Translations under genes and position numbers: made by a program
Assembly: GCF_958298935.1 (NCBI RefSeq)
Contig: NC_084942.1
Coordinates: 1,123,501-1,187,500, forward strand
Length of the DNA stretch: 64,000 nucleotides
Source of the DNA: Phragmites australis
Lineage: Eukaryota > Streptophyta > Magnoliopsida > Poales > Poaceae
Direction of reading: 5' to 3'
The notes under the pieces: model-generated
What the model saw: only the letters and a program-made list of their open reading frames with translations
What the model was told of the DNA's origin: nothing
Database searches by the model: none
Shown: positions 46,839 to 59,285 of the stretch, one piece after another
Layout: each line of letters opens with the position of its first letter
Position numbering within the stretch: position 1 is the stretch's first letter

Positions 46839-47070
46839 TTATGCATGTATTATATAACTACAATACCACGTATGTTTTGCGAAGATGTCCATTGCCACCA
46901 CCTCCAAAGTGTGGCACACCTTTAAAACATCTTCCCTTTGGTTCTCCTTTTTAGTAATCTCTAGAATCTTAACTAGTAGGTTCCTCTGAATATAGCCTGC
47001 ATGAATGACATATTTGTTTTCTTTATTAAACACAATATCATTACGACAAAACCAGATAGCTTAAAAAATA
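46839..47070 (-). pseudogene. LINE-derived coding remnant
   Basis: On the minus strand the segment around 47020-47060 reads like IWFCRNDIVFNK, a pattern at the end of plant LINE ORF2/zf-RVT proteins, followed by a short decayed tail. A second, weaker relic of this type lies at about 55930-56000. Confidence 0.45.
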
Positions 47071-47184
47071 GCGGCAATGCTACATCTATAAAAAGTTCTA
47101 CAAAAATTGTACTTACGTGCTGCATACATCTGTGACTAATGCTAGAATCTTTGTAGATTATTTTGTAGGTGCAGTGTAGCATTA

Positions 47185-47472
47185 TGGTCTGTTTGGCAGA
47201 GCTTTCAGAGCAGCTTCCCGGCTAGAATTAGGGGGGGCTCTGCCAAACAGCAGCTTTCAGCTTTTACTCCTTGAGTGAAATTTATGGGAGTGATTCTCTG
47301 AAATGAACTAAAATTTGAGAAGCTGAAAAAACAGCTTCTCCTGATTCACTTCCCGCAGAGAATCACTTTTTCCATATATTTTATTTTAGAGAATCATTAG
47401 AGAATCACTTTCAGCCACATAATCATTTCCTCTAGAGAATTTGAGTCAGAAAAAACTCTACCAAACGGACCC
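47185..47472. mobile_element. Tourist-like MITE
   Basis: GGTCTGTTTGGCAGAGC at the left pairs with CTCTACCAAACGGACCC at the right. TTA lies on both sides (47182-47184 and 47473-47475), as expected for PIF/Harbinger-type MITEs. Non-coding; related to 5238-5512. Confidence 0.78.
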
Positions 47473-50400
47473 TTACTCTCATCTGCATATCTGAAATTTG
47501 GGTCTGTTAGCAGTTACTTTCCTTTGCGTATGTATTAAGGTCTTACAGCAGCTATTCCAAGTTCCCAATGGCTGAAATGAATGAAGATGCCTGCTGGCAT
47601 GCATGAAAGAGACATGGACTCGTGAATATTAAGTAAAGAACATAATCATCTGGTGGCGAATCTTTTGCCCAAATGCATGCGCTGCGTTTAGCACTAACTA
47701 CAAGCTGTGATCTGGCCAATGTCCAATTAGAAACCAACAAGGTTTGTTGCGGCCTAAATTACACGATTAATTACTCTGGAATCCGGACACCACAAACTCC
47801 AGCCTACGTTGCAAAATATAGATAATGCTGATAGGATTAGGTTGAAGAGAGGTATGAACTGTGAGCATATATAACTCAATTCTTTAGGGTCTTTGTGCTA
47901 AACCTTTTCACCCGGGTTTCAGTACCAAACTCTGCTCGGGTATCCACTTCTCTTGATTAAATCCTAGAAAGAAATAGTACATGCACACGTGGATACGTTC
48001 AGTGGTCAAAGCACATCCCACGTTACTTGAGGTTAAGCCTCCAATCTAATTTAGGCGGGTGTGTGTGGCCATGAATGCGTTGTGTGCCCGATTTATACTG
48101 AAAAAAAGGATTAGGTTGAAGAGGTTAATTAGCTTTCTGATGATGATTAGCTAACGCGCTAGTCACTTTTTAATCTCATCATCATCATGATCATGATCTC
48201 CATAGTTTAGTATGGTCCTAGACTAGCCAAATGGTGGGTTTGGTGTTCATATGAAGGAAGGAGGACGTGAAGGAACGTGCTAATCTCTGCAAGTTGCAAA
48301 TTTCATTTGCTCGTTCATCGGTCATAAAGCAGAAAATTTTTGGACGTATATATGTTGCTTGTTACATTATGCAATGACATGTATTGTAGTAGCTAGGTTC
48401 ATTATTCGGTTGGTAGTAATTGAGATCATCACCTCAATAGTCTAGGAAGCAGCTTGGAGAAAAATCTTAAACCAATACATATGGGTTGGTTTAAAATTTA
48501 ATTCAGTGTGGCTGTAAGCTACATCCTAAGCGTATATTAGCACTTGTATATATGTGCATGTTTGTTTGGTAGACACACACATATAGGCACACACGTCGAT
48601 ATATAGATGTTTCTGTAAGCTAACAAGGTGAGTAACATGTACGATGGCACGATGCAAGTACGTACGCTCAACCGTCCTGCACAGACAAGTTCCACATATA
48701 AGATTATCCTATCGATCCCTATATGGTCTGAACCTACTCTAAAGTGATTGTGTGATTCTGCCGACACAACATATGCAAACCCGTACAACCATGAACAGAG
48801 AACAGATAGAGAAAAGGAAACGAGAGAAAAATGCATGCGTTTCTGCTTCTATTGGTTGTGTGCATTGTTACTTTTCCGGCGTGATCGACGACTCCTACGT
48901 TTGCTTGCGCTGTGACGCACTTGATCTTGATGCATATGTATGTAGTAATTATAAACATCACATCCTAATTTGCGGATGTAAACTTGTGGATGCATGCACA
49001 TATCCATGTCGAAATCAAACCACTTTAATTTGCCGCTTCTTTCAGAGGCAGCAGATATGCATACATCGGCGGATCCAGCGGGGCTGCACCATTGGATAGA
49101 AAGGGTGAAGGAGAAGAAGAAAGACAAAGAAAAAGAAGAAGAAGAAGAAGAGTGAGAGGAGATGAAAAAAGAAAAGAGAGCCCCCTACAACTTGCTCATG
49201 CCTGCGTTCACTGTATGCATACATACATCATAAAGTTATTCATGACTTGAGTGAGTTTAGTCTGGGATGCTACAAAAGGAAGCAAAGAGTAGCGGAAGTA
49301 CTGTGACACCGACACGTCTTCTGCAGAAAGTTGTGAAGTTACAAGAACAAGCCCATGTTTTGCTCAAGAAAAAAAGAACAAGCTCATGTGAATGCAGAAA
49401 TTATTCTCGGCAGGCCATGATGTAGTCGTTTTGTTGCTCGATATGAGGGCCGAGTCCATCCATAGACTGAAGCTTCGCAGTAGAGGAGGCCAGGACCATA
49501 CACTGTCTATGGGCATTAAGCCCGCGTTCTCCTAGAGCTGGACTCGGCTTCTATCTTACCACTTAAATAGGTGGACCGGGTTCGGCTTCAACATTCTGTG
49601 CCCCGAAACTGGGCACCAGCAGAAATTGGCACCATAAAAAAAACAAAATCAATCTCTCTTCCTATTCCTACCTGTAAACTGTAGTGTACTACTGTGACAG
49701 CAGCACTGAGACCAAAAAAAAAATGACGCGAGCTCTTCACCTAGTCTGAAGTTCGATGAAACTAGCTGCTGCATCGAGTTGTCTAGAGAAGATTTTTTTT
49801 TACCCGGGTTTAGTTCTGTTTTGACTTGATTAATCTCAGGAAAAATAATTATAATGAGATGTGTCTGGATATAATCTTAAAAATCTTGGTGAGTTCTTCT
49901 ATATTCTAAATCATAAAATTCTTATCGGATAAATTTAATCTGACTTGAATCTATTGTGAATTTTAATGGATTATTTCTGATTCTATCTAGCTAAGCTTAT
50001 GTCATATTGCTTGTCTGACTTTTAGCTTATCTTAACCCTCTTTTCTTGACATATCACATTTCCTTCTTATATAGTCAGGTCAAAGAGACGTATCATACTC
50101 GAAGTCTTTGAATGTAACATTTTTGAATTATATTACTTCCAAAAATCTAAAAAAACTCATTCCTAATTTGGGTATGGTTTTCATGAATTATCCGGAATAT
50201 CGGTACATATTTTATTTATCGGGGGTTATGAAACATAATTCTAAAGGTACGGGCTGGTCTGCCCTGACAGAGATGTTTTCCTAGGTGAAGGGTGAGTTGC
50301 CTGTAAACAGAGTATCTTGTAGCAGGTTGGTACCTTGATTTGTGTATGTTTAACTTTAATCCTGCATGCTGAATGAGTACCCTCACGTTACTGCTAAGTT

Positions 50401-50949
50401 TAGTTTATATATTTGGAGTAGGTTTTGGACCTTACGGTACCACATTAAAACCAAAAAACTCATCTCGATTGGTAAGGAAAAGGAGAAACTAATCCAACTC
50501 AGCTGCGTAAAAAATCCGTTAGAGTCGGCAGCTTGAAAAATGAGACATATCAGCACTTTCCATTTCGTCAAATTTTCCATATGTTACGTGGGTATGATGC
50601 AAGCAAAAGAGAGGCAGAGCGGAAAGCAAATATGTGCGCGGCTGCCCAATTTTTTTCCATGCATAATGTATCACTTCACTGGTCATATATTATTGGCACG
50701 CTCTGGCAGCGCTCAAAGTTCGACACGACAATAAGTTAGGCACGAATAGTAATCAAAGGCTCAAAAGTCTCTGAACGAACACAAAAGAAATCAAACTATT
50801 CGGTATGTATGTTAATTTGCAATCGCATCATATCGTCAAACCATTGAATTTGGACTCATGCATGTCCATGGATGGTCAATAATCAGATGAGGTCATGCAT
50901 GCAGGAACCTAATCAAGCAAGTGAGTTCATGGATGGATGGATGGATGGA
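47473..50949. other. Long intergenic stretch
   Basis: No gene is recognised. The segment 47900-48110, ending GTGTGCCCGATTTATACTG with an A-rich run, has some SINE-like character. At 49065 a CGGCGGATCCAGCGGGGC segment resembles the ends of the foldback element at 53760. The segment 49110-49175 is an AAGAA-rich purine run. The longer ORFs lack conserved features. Confidence 0.4.
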
Positions 50950-51474
50950 TCACGATGGCTGGGTGCAGTTGCCGGTGCCGCAGCCGCAGGTGCGGGGCGT
51001 GAAGGCGCAGACGCCGAAGGGCTTGCCGGGGAGGTTGCAGTCGATGGCGTAGCAGCAGCTGGTGTCCACGCAGCTGCTCGTGTTCGACGCCGCGCAGCAC
51101 CGGCACCCGTCGCACAGCTCGAACGGATCGTACGCCTCGAGCTCTGTCATCGTCGCCGCCGCCGGCAGCGACGACACCGACCGGTACACCACGCTCCGCA
51201 CCGGCACGTAGTACTCCGACGACGACCTCCGTCGGCTGCCGCCCAACTCCATGCTGCTGGATCCTGCTCGTCCACAAGTGACCAAGAAGGCAAGAACACG
51301 ATGATGTATGCATGCATGAACCGATCATATACTCGCGTGCGACCGATTGATCGATCGACTGCCGCAGATAGCTGTAGGCAACACGTACGTACCTTGGGCC
51401 GCTTGGAGGCAGGCGACGAGGAGGAGGCCGAGCGATAGGAGCACGAAGCCAATGCGGCAGATCATGGAGGCCAT
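50950..51474 (-). CDS. Secreted 12-cysteine peptide, two exons
   Basis: Exon 1 (51393-51474) encodes MASMICRIGFVLLSLG and the rest of a signal peptide ending ACLQAAQ. Exon 2 (50950-51263) follows CAG. The phase-1 junction completes a Gly codon, giving 131 residues. A Ser/Arg-rich linker (GGSRRRSSS) leads to YVPVRSVVYRSVSSLP and then twelve cysteines in the order C2C1CC7C4CC4C7C5C1C3C, with CNLPGKPFGVCAFTPRTCGC in the middle. I believe it belongs to an uncharacterised plant family (annotated as DUF7866-type in databases), but could not check. The signal peptide and paired cysteines imply an extracellular, disulfide-rich product. TATA at 51667-51676. The paralog is at 54619-55314. Confidence 0.85.
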
Positions 51475-51666
51475 GGCTAACGATTTTGGTTTGGTGACAA
51501 TGGAAGAAGAGGGACAAGGGAAATGAAAATGAAATATACCAATACCTTTTCTTTGGGTTAACTAACGCACTAGCAGTAGTAAAATTAAAATGGCTTTGAT
51601 TTGCAAGATGGCGACCCCATGTAGACTAAGATGGATGGGTGTGTGCCAGAAGGCTGATCGAGGGCA

Positions 51667-51676
51667 ATATATATAG
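51667..51676 (-). promoter_or_regulatory. TATA box of the first 12-cysteine peptide gene
   Basis: CTATATATAT on the minus strand, about 195 bp upstream of the ATG at 51474. Confidence 0.5.
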
Positions 51677-51734
51677 ACTACGACAGACACTTTGAGAGGG
51701 ACAGAGGGTGTATGTGTCTCCATCTATCCATACG

Positions 51735-51960
51735 TGTTTATATAATTATTAGGAGTAAACAAATTGCAAATTATATATATATTTACCCCCATCTATCCAT
51801 AGATTTGGCTAGTGCCTGTGTAGGATCGAAAAAGATGACTAGGGAGGGGTGTTTATATAATTAGGATTAAACAAGTTGCAAATTATATATTTACCTCCAT
51901 CTATCCATAGATCTGGCTAGTACCTGTGTAGGACTGAGGAAGATATATAACTAGAGGGAG
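51735..51960 (+). repeat. Tandem duplication across the solo-LTR insertion junction
   Basis: Copy A (51735-51849) and copy B (51850-about 51960) each contain flank (TGTTTATATAATTA to TAGTGCCTG or TAGTACCTG) and about 30 bp of LTR end (TGTAGGA...GGGAGG). The LTR start appears at 51819 in A and 51927 in B. The copies differ at several bases and by short indels. Confidence 0.85.
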
Positions 51961-53734
51961 GTGAATAGTAGTCTCACCAAATTCTTGGATAGTTTATCCT
52001 AATCTTCACCCAATGTGTCACAAATCAAAGAGCGGAAGTAAGAAACCAAGAGAAATAAATCACACCTAAATTCTACTGAAAAGAACATAGCTCCAATAGA
52101 TATATCTGGACCCTAGGTTCTATAGAAAATCAATCTAAGTGTCATAGCTCACACAAACTTACAAATTGATGGAAAAATATTTAGATCCAAAGAACTAGGT
52201 ACCAGGTGCAGAAATTTTCTAAATTAATGGATCTAGAGGTAGGGGATGGTTCAAGACCAACTCATAGATAATTCTTATCCCTCTAGCAACAAGAAGAAGG
52301 ACTCCAATATGGAGGAAAAAAATCAGCTCTCCAACAAAAACGAAAATCACAATAACAATGAAAAACTTGCAATCATGTAAGGGAGCCAAAAGAGAAAAAC
52401 TAGAAGGAGATGAATACAAACATAAGAGTAAAATAATCTTCATTACTTGCAGAGGAACACCCTATTTTCGGTGGATTACAAGTATTTTTGAATACAAGTC
52501 TCTCACTTAACATATAGGTTAAGCTCTCCCATCTCTCTTCTAAAACCCTAGAGCTCACTCTCAAAATCCTTTCAAATGGTTGGCTCAAAGAGGCTCTCAC
52601 AACCCTCCCCTCTATGCCCTTGGAAGCTTAATTTCTTAACCCTAAGTTTCCTAGATTCCTTTTTTACCCTCAAAGTTTTCTAGATTTCTTGCTCTCCGAG
52701 TAACCTAGATTCCTTGCTGCCCAAGTAATCTTTCTGATGATGACATGTGTAATCTGTCTTACGATCTTGATCGCCAGCAACTCTCTCCCGCTCACGATCC
52801 CTCAGAACGCCTTGTCACTTGCACCGGTATCCTTTTCGCTTAACTTTGTCAACACATCGTCTTCATCACATTCTCATACTTTGCTTGCTCTCCACACGTA
52901 CAGCTAGGATCACCCTTGACTCCATCTGACCACCTTGATCCTCCAGTACCAAGCACCCGCTTAGCCCCGATCATCTTGTCGCCGATCATCAAGTTGCATG
53001 CATCACCTACACATCATAAGATAAGCACACAAGTTTCTCCAACTCCATTTCTAGTTAGTCATAATCAAAACTCTCTGTCGAAAGCTCATAAAAAAAATCG
53101 TGAACACCGGATGTTCCGGTGTATTTAGTCCTCTGATCATTGGACCATCCGGTATTTGCACTTCTTCGATCCACTGAAAACCTTCTGGAAAAAGGTCCGG
53201 TGAATCCTTCGGCGTTCACACATTCAAGCACCGGATCATTCGGCGTGTAGAAGTCTTCTTTCCATTGAGCCGAAGGAAATCTTCTGTAAAATGCTCCGAT
53301 GTTTCATCTAGCGCTCACAACTTCAACCACCGAACCATCTGGTGTATATAATTTCATCTTCCATTGAACCGAAAGAAAAACTTTTGGAAAATACTCAGGC
53401 GAAGCATCCGGCGTAACCAATCCTCATCGCCGGATCATCCGATGAGTACACCGATTTTCTCTTCTGAGTCAAAATGCTCCAGTGTGAATTCTTATGAACA
53501 CCGGACTATCCGTTGTGTTGTCTTTTCTGAGCACCGGACCATTCAGTGTTAACAATTTTCTTGATTCGAAGATAAAAACTTCCAACTCCAATTCTCTCCA
53601 TCTCTGGTTAGGCATAATCATAATCATGCATTGTAATACATAGACATACTCATGCAAACCAAGCTCAACTCAACTTTAACTTTGTCAATAGCTCATCACA
53701 TATAAACCAAGGTATATAAGAACTTGTTTTCTCA
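51927..53734 (-). repeat. Solo LTR of the SIRE-like copia family (array-bearing subtype)
   Basis: Read on the minus strand it starts TGAGAAAACAAG (53734) and ends CAGTCCTACA (51927). Target duplication: GCCTG at the right (53735-53739), ACCTG at the adjacent left (51922-51926) and exact GCCTG before the outer LTR fragment (51814-51818). It lies between the two 12-cysteine peptide genes and contains a CCGG-rich array at about 53100-53550. Confidence 0.88.
53100..53550 (-). repeat. CCGG-rich repeat array inside the solo LTR
   Basis: About ten degenerate motifs such as CACCGGATCATTCGGCGTG and CGCCGGATCATCCGATGAG, in register with the array at 27600-28140. Confidence 0.75.
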
Positions 53735-53759
53735 GCCTGTGACCAAACTAATGGAAGTC

Positions 53760-53987
53760 AATATATTCAATGGCGGATGTTGAAGAATCAGGTAGGGGCA
53801 CATCCACCTCTCTCCCCTCTTCTTCTTTCTCTTCATCTTCTTCTCCTTCTCTCTTTTCTTTTTTCTCTCCCTCATCCATAAAAAAAAATTGTTTAGGGGG
53901 GAGGGGGCTCAGGGAGGCTTCTATTGGCTGAAGTAGGCAAGTAGCAGGGGGTTGGAGGCCCACCTTAGATCCGCCCTTGAATATATT
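53760..53987. mobile_element. Foldback/MITE-like element with GGCGGAT ends
   Basis: Arms AATATATTCAATGGCGGAT (53760-53778) and its inverse (53969-53987) match at 18 of 19 positions. The interior is pyrimidine-rich (CTTCTTTCTCTTC) and then GGGGG-rich. A similar GGCGGATCC end occurs at about 49067. Confidence 0.65.
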
Positions 53988-54618
53988 ACTGTATTAACAC
54001 TACATGGTGGTTTCAGCAAGAAATTGGAGTGCTCCAGGAAACTTCCGGAACTCAAAATGCAGGAGTAGTTTCTTAAGCTTTCAGCAGCAGGCCGAGAAGA
54101 AATAATTAATCGATCACTCTCTATAGAAAATTGTAAATGTTTCCGTGTTCAAGAAAGTTGTGTAGCCATCGAGCAAATTGACCGAAGAGACGTTGTGCGC
54201 GCCAGTTAATGAAAGCGATTGACATTTCTCTGAAAGTAAAGGGAATATGGAATTATGGATTTTAAGTATGTGATTTTCAGAGCTTTCATAAAGATTGATG
54301 TTACTAAACCCATAGAGATTTATGTTATTGAACATTCACATGATCTTTAAGAAATCAGAAGCGAAAACAGCAATGAAACCTTAAAATCTTACTTACCCTC
54401 CATATTTATTCAATTCGCGCATCAACAGACAACACATGAATGTAGCAGTTAAAGAACACAAGAAGATGGAGTGACCAAACCAAACCACTCTACGTTTGCA
54501 AATGGATCATCATCAGACCACTGCATATTTTGACGCACATCGATCTATCAAATATATGATCGATCGAAACTGATAAAAAGTGACGACGCCGGCCTTTGAT
54601 CAGTATTGTATTGCTAAT
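53988..54618. other. Intergenic downstream of the second peptide gene
   Basis: No gene is recognised. It should include the 3' UTR of the minus-strand peptide gene. Confidence 0.4.
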
Positions 54619-55314
54619 TCAGAAGAGGAGATCGATGAACTGAGGAGATGGTTTGGTGCAGTTGTTGGGGCCGCAGCCGCAGGAGCGTGGCCAGAAGGCG
54701 CACGTCCCGTACGGCTTCCCGGGGAGGTTGCAGTTGATGCCGAAGCAGCACTGGGTGTTCACGCAGTCGCTCGCGTTGGACCTGGCGCAGCACCGGCACC
54801 CACTGCACGTCTCGAACGGCTCGTGTGGCATCCCCCCCGGCAGCGACGACACCGACCGGTACACCACGCTCGACACCGGCACGTACGTCTCCTCCTCCGA
54901 TGATGATGATCTCCTGCTGCCGCCCTGCTCCTGCTTGCCGCCGGCCAGGTGCTGCTCCTCGATGACTCCTGCTTATTTGATCGAGTACTTGTTGAGTTTA
55001 ATCAAGAAGAGGATAAAAGCAAATTATGTGAGATCAGATCTCACACGTAGGCTTTTGCCTCCGCGTGACACGTGTTTTTCACCACGTCTATACGTACTCG
55101 TGCAAGCTGTTGGATCGAAAGTGTATGGCACAGATGGAGATCTCGCAAGAGTTTTTCTCCCGAAGGTGACATAATTTACTTTCGAAGAGGACACACATGA
55201 CACATGATCCGATCGTAGATATGCATTCGATCGATGGACGTACGTACCTTGGGCTTGGAGGGAGGTGACGAGGAGGAGGGTGAGGAAGATCATGTACTGC
55301 GGGCGATTACCCAT
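54619..55314 (-). CDS. Secreted 12-cysteine peptide, two exons (paralog)
   Basis: Exon 1 (55248-55314) encodes MGNRPQYMIFLTLLLVTSLQ then AQ, a signal peptide. Exon 2 (54619-54968) follows AAGCAG. The phase-1 junction completes a Gly codon exactly as in the neighbour at 50950-51474, giving 138 residues. The linker is Gln/Gly/Glu-rich with RRSSSSEEE, followed by YVPVSSVVYRSVSSLPGG and twelve cysteines in the same spacing (CNLPGKPYGTCAFWPRSCGC centrally). An upstream in-frame ATG at 55332 would add six residues. The C-terminus extends ten residues (SPQFIDLLF) beyond that of the neighbour. Intron 279 bp. It is a tandem duplicate, and the intervening DNA includes a solo LTR. Confidence 0.85.
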
Positions 55315-55384
55315 GGTTAATACTTCCTTCAAATTTGTGACTTACCTAGGGATTACTGTATGTGTTAGCCTGAGAGTGACGGCA

Positions 55385-55392
55385 GTATATAT
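55385..55392 (-). promoter_or_regulatory. TATA box of the second 12-cysteine peptide gene
   Basis: ATATATAC on the minus strand, about 70 bp upstream of the ATG. Confidence 0.5.
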
Positions 55393-56860
55393 GGAGAGCG
55401 ACAGGGTTGCTGAGTTTGGAGGACATGCGTTTTTTTAGGGCGAAGAGGACATGCGTTTTAGCTAGCAGTAAATAATCTGAAAATTAATTACCTCTAAATA
55501 AGGTGTCAAAATGAACGTTTTACCTAGGAAAGATTAACTTGCATGTGAGAAAATTTGGCACAAAATTCTTAGCATCGAGCTTCACATTGACAAACAATAT
55601 TTGGCACAAAATTCTTAGCTTGCCAACATTTATGCATGGTGTTTGTCCAGGTACGGTGTTTGCTCATGTAAACACATTTTTATTTCTCTTAATTAGTATA
55701 TTGTCTAAATTCAGAGCCTTTTCGCAGTGATTCTCTCTCACCAACCCTGTAGCAATAATTGAATATATAGCTAATAATTTCACATCCCATACATATTGTT
55801 TTATTCCTTTTAGAGGATACTATTTTTATTTATATTTTTTTCAAGGTAAAAATGATTTTTTAATAAAGAAAATTCATGGGAACAACCTTTCATTTTCTGC
55901 AATAAGGCCCAATGCCTAAAAAAAAGCTCTTCTGAAGATAACCTAAATAAAAGATGTCTTTCTTTTTTAAAAATAATATCATTTTGACAAAGTCATATAG
56001 CTCAATTGTAAGGCTGCATCATCAAGCAAGAGAGTGCCCTTGACGTGTTTCTTGAAAAAGATTGCCCACTGATTAAAAACATCATTTGGTTATGACAAGA
56101 TAAGGTTGCACACTGACTAGTTTATCTACCAACATTCTTTTCTGTCCATCCTATATATGAATCAGATTAGATATGTGAACCAAATGGTGACACTTGTTTG
56201 GTTCCTCCGGCCGTTCCATCTGCTTTCCATGGACAGACTTTTGGGTTAGAATTGAAATAGATATGCCTCTTCGTTATCAAACCGGCAAAGCAGAGACACT
56301 TTAGTTTTCCAAGGCTCATCTGGCCTTCTTGTTCACCTCACACGCGACACCACGTAATGCGAGCGATGATGGCGACGACGACCATGGCTCGACGGCACTA
56401 GGAAATATTAGTGTGTAATTATGATACTATATAGTGACTGAAAATGACAATAGCTGAACAATTTTGCTCTCAATTCTAAAACCAGCTCGAATTATGCATG
56501 ATCAGAACATTCCGTGGAATTTTAGGCTGAATCGATGGTGGTTTTCGTCATGCTGAAGATTATTGTATCAGCACACTCAGGTGCAGCCGATTATTGGTCT
56601 TCAGGGTCATGTGATGAGGCCAAAGTTTATCTTAGACTTCTTAGTGCTGCTCATAATATAACACTCTCAGAACCGGAACGTAATTCAAACCAACGTCAAA
56701 TCTTAAAGAAAAATTCGGTATTATCTCCTCTATAACTAGAGTTATAACTGGTCACTCACCACACAGAGAGGTATCTATAACACCACACTAACGGTAATGA
56801 GCACACTAACAAGAAGAATATGCATCAATCATACATCCAAACCACAATAGATCAAACATA
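55393..56860. other. Intergenic, weak LINE relic
   Basis: Contains a short direct repeat (ATTTGGCACAAAATTCTTAGC at 55552-55572 and again near 55599) and, on the minus strand at about 55930-56000, a weak LINE-like piece similar to 46839-47070. The ORF 56535-56735 is not recognised. Confidence 0.4.
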
Positions 56861-57699
56861 AACTAGTACAGAAATGGTCATCAGTGTCGGCTCAAAAACG
56901 CTATTAGTGGCGGTTTTTGAACCGGTACTGGTTACTCGACACTGATAGTTATAGACTATCATTGTCGGTCCATAATAAGAAACTGACACTGATACTTAAA
57001 CTATCAGTGTCGGTTTGCAGTAAAAACCAGCACCGATAGTCTCCTTATCAGTGTCAGCTTTCTATCATGAGCCAGCACTAATGGCCCGTCCCTTGTACAG
57101 AATCTAACCGTTGCCGGCAATAGTACAAATAATATCATATACAATACATACAACAAGATAAACATGCATTCATATGTCATATGCACATATTATGTTCTCA
57201 GCTCATGAAATCTCACATACATACACAATTCATTCACATCTTATCTCATTCATACATATGTAATCATGTTATTTCACATGTTATTGACTAGAGTTCATAA
57301 CTAAGACAAGTTTACAACAAAAGTTCATAATTAATACAAGTATGAAAAAAAAAGGTAAGAAGCGATGTCATTCAATTCTTCTTGTTGATTGAAGACCCTA
57401 AACTATGCTTTTTACCTTGAGAAAAATCAGGTAAAGAACTCCACGGACTAGGTGAAGGGACGGCTTCCGAACAACACCATTTGAAAATGTAGTACCACTC
57501 GGACTCTGGAATGACTTGGCCATTAATGAACCTACAGAGTTGTTCCTGAATTGCGTTGATTCTCTATGGCTTAAGGATAACTATTTACAGCTTGAGGTCA
57601 TGTAATTACCAGAATTAAACAAATCAATCTATTTGAACATGAGTAAGAACTGAAAAGTAATCATCAATATGTATACCACTTACCTCGGTATTGGTAATG

Positions 57700-59050
57700 G
57701 TTCTATAATTGTTTTCGGTCCATCCATGCATGAAGTCACATACATAGTAGCCACATAAATTATTTCCCTCGGTTTGAATCCTACAAGAAAAGTTGGTTAC
57801 GACTTTCCATTCCTTCCAGAAAAGAAAGTGATGTCATTTCCTGTTGACGTAGCGCATGCACACCTTATATGTGTGTGATTATTAATCGTAACTAGACTTA
57901 TATTTAATCAATTTGAAGTTTAGTAAAATATTAATGAAATAATTAGTTTACCTTTGTAGTAAGTCTATGACGGATTGATATTCAGTTACTGAATTTCTTT
58001 TCGCGTCGAGGACAACGATATTGCTATAATCAATTTGGATGACAAAGAGGCCCCAGTGAAAACTGCACATATGTCACCGTAGATAATTAGTCCTAAGTCG
58101 TAACATAGTGATGCTCAAAAGAGTAGAACAAAATCGGAGGAAAACACTTACCCAAAGTTATAAGGTAAAATATGTACCTCTTTAATTGGTACGTTTGAAT
58201 AAAATCAAGTGCATAGTCATCAGCTACTTGTGGCTACGTGGCCATCGTCTTCTGGTTTATTTTCATTAGGTCGAGGAATTCAACTTCAGTAATGCTCTTT
58301 TGACCGCATGTATGTATCTCTATTCTACATACACAAGAAGTTAAGGTATTCAGTCTAATGGTACAAGAATATATACAATGAATTATACATGTAAGACACT
58401 TACAGAATCCACAAACTTATGAGTTGAACGTTGTTGATACATTTGATACATCTCATCAAAGTGAATCTAAACTTCGTCGTCCTCATGGAGGAAATCACAA
58501 TGCCTATATTGGAACACGAACATTTGTTTATCGGTCTTCTATTGTGTCAAGTACCATGAATGAAATCTCCGTATTTGGGTTGTTAGTTCTGACAGGGACT
58601 CAATCAGTGGTTCGCCAAGCTTAAATTGCCATATAGTTTTTTCTTTTTCAACCTTGGACTCATCATGAAGTGCTTCTTTTGTCATTCCAGCCTTAATTAG
58701 AAAGTTTTTTTCTAATTCTTCCTGTTGTTCTAGCACTCTTTGTATTTTTACCTTCTTGCCCGACACCTTCCTCAACTGTTTTTATCCATGATGCGTGCGT
58801 AGTTAGATTTTAGTGGTGGGTCCCCAGGTCTAGCCAAATTATGAAGAAACTTGGCGATCGTTGCTGGATCGACAACACTCTTCTCTGGCTCAATACATTT
58901 GAAGTGTGCAGTGACATCGTCGTTCACTTTCCTTCTGATTTCCTCATCAGTTTTATCATAAGGCAGAGGAGATGGTGGCTTCTTAGATACTACCTGCCAC
59001 TTCTTAGCTACTACTCGCTGCTGTGACAAAGTCGATTTCTGAGATGACAT
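57700..59050 (-). pseudogene. CACTA-encoded protein with C48 (Ulp1-like) peptidase domain, decayed
   Basis: On the minus strand the ORF from 59050 reads PPSPLPYDKTDEEI, HFKCIEP and FLHNLARPGDPPLKSNY, typical of the N-terminal part of grass CACTA proteins. After a frame change, PLIESLSELTTQIRRFHSWY (about 58539-58600) and FDEMYQMYQQ follow. The peptidase part shows FHWGLFVIQIDYSNIVVLDA (about 57990-58060), with the catalytic His, and GNNLCGYYVCDFMHGW (about 57715-57765), with the catalytic Cys. Stops and frameshifts separate the pieces. Confidence 0.72.
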
Positions 59051-59285
59051 CGACTTATGAGATTGTACAAGTGCTACCGGCTTTCACCAAATGAAATGTA
59101 GATCATCTTACTGTAAATCTAAGTAAAAATGAAATATAGATCATCTTACTAACCTTGGAGTACCTTGGTCACGTAGATTCCTCCAGATTTTGAAGTCTCC
59201 AAGCGTAAGGTTGGGCACAAATGGCGGGAGCCGAGCAGAACAAAGCTCCTCTCTGTTCTGTTCGAGCTAGGTGGAGAAGAAGGCT

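Noticed and set aside
47900..48110. SINE
   Set aside because: The tail resembles plant SINE ends, but I could not find convincing A and B boxes in the right order.
48537..49224. Several ORFs near 48.5-49.2 kb as a small-gene cluster
   Set aside because: They overlap on both strands, are low in complexity at the AAGAA run, and show no family features.
50872..51438. 188-codon plus-strand ORF opposite the first peptide gene
   Set aside because: The minus-strand gene has a signal peptide, splice sites and a conserved cysteine core. The plus-strand frame is a by-product of GC-rich codons.
54653..55174. 173-codon plus-strand ORF opposite the second peptide gene
   Set aside because: Same reason: it is antisense to a well-supported two-exon gene.
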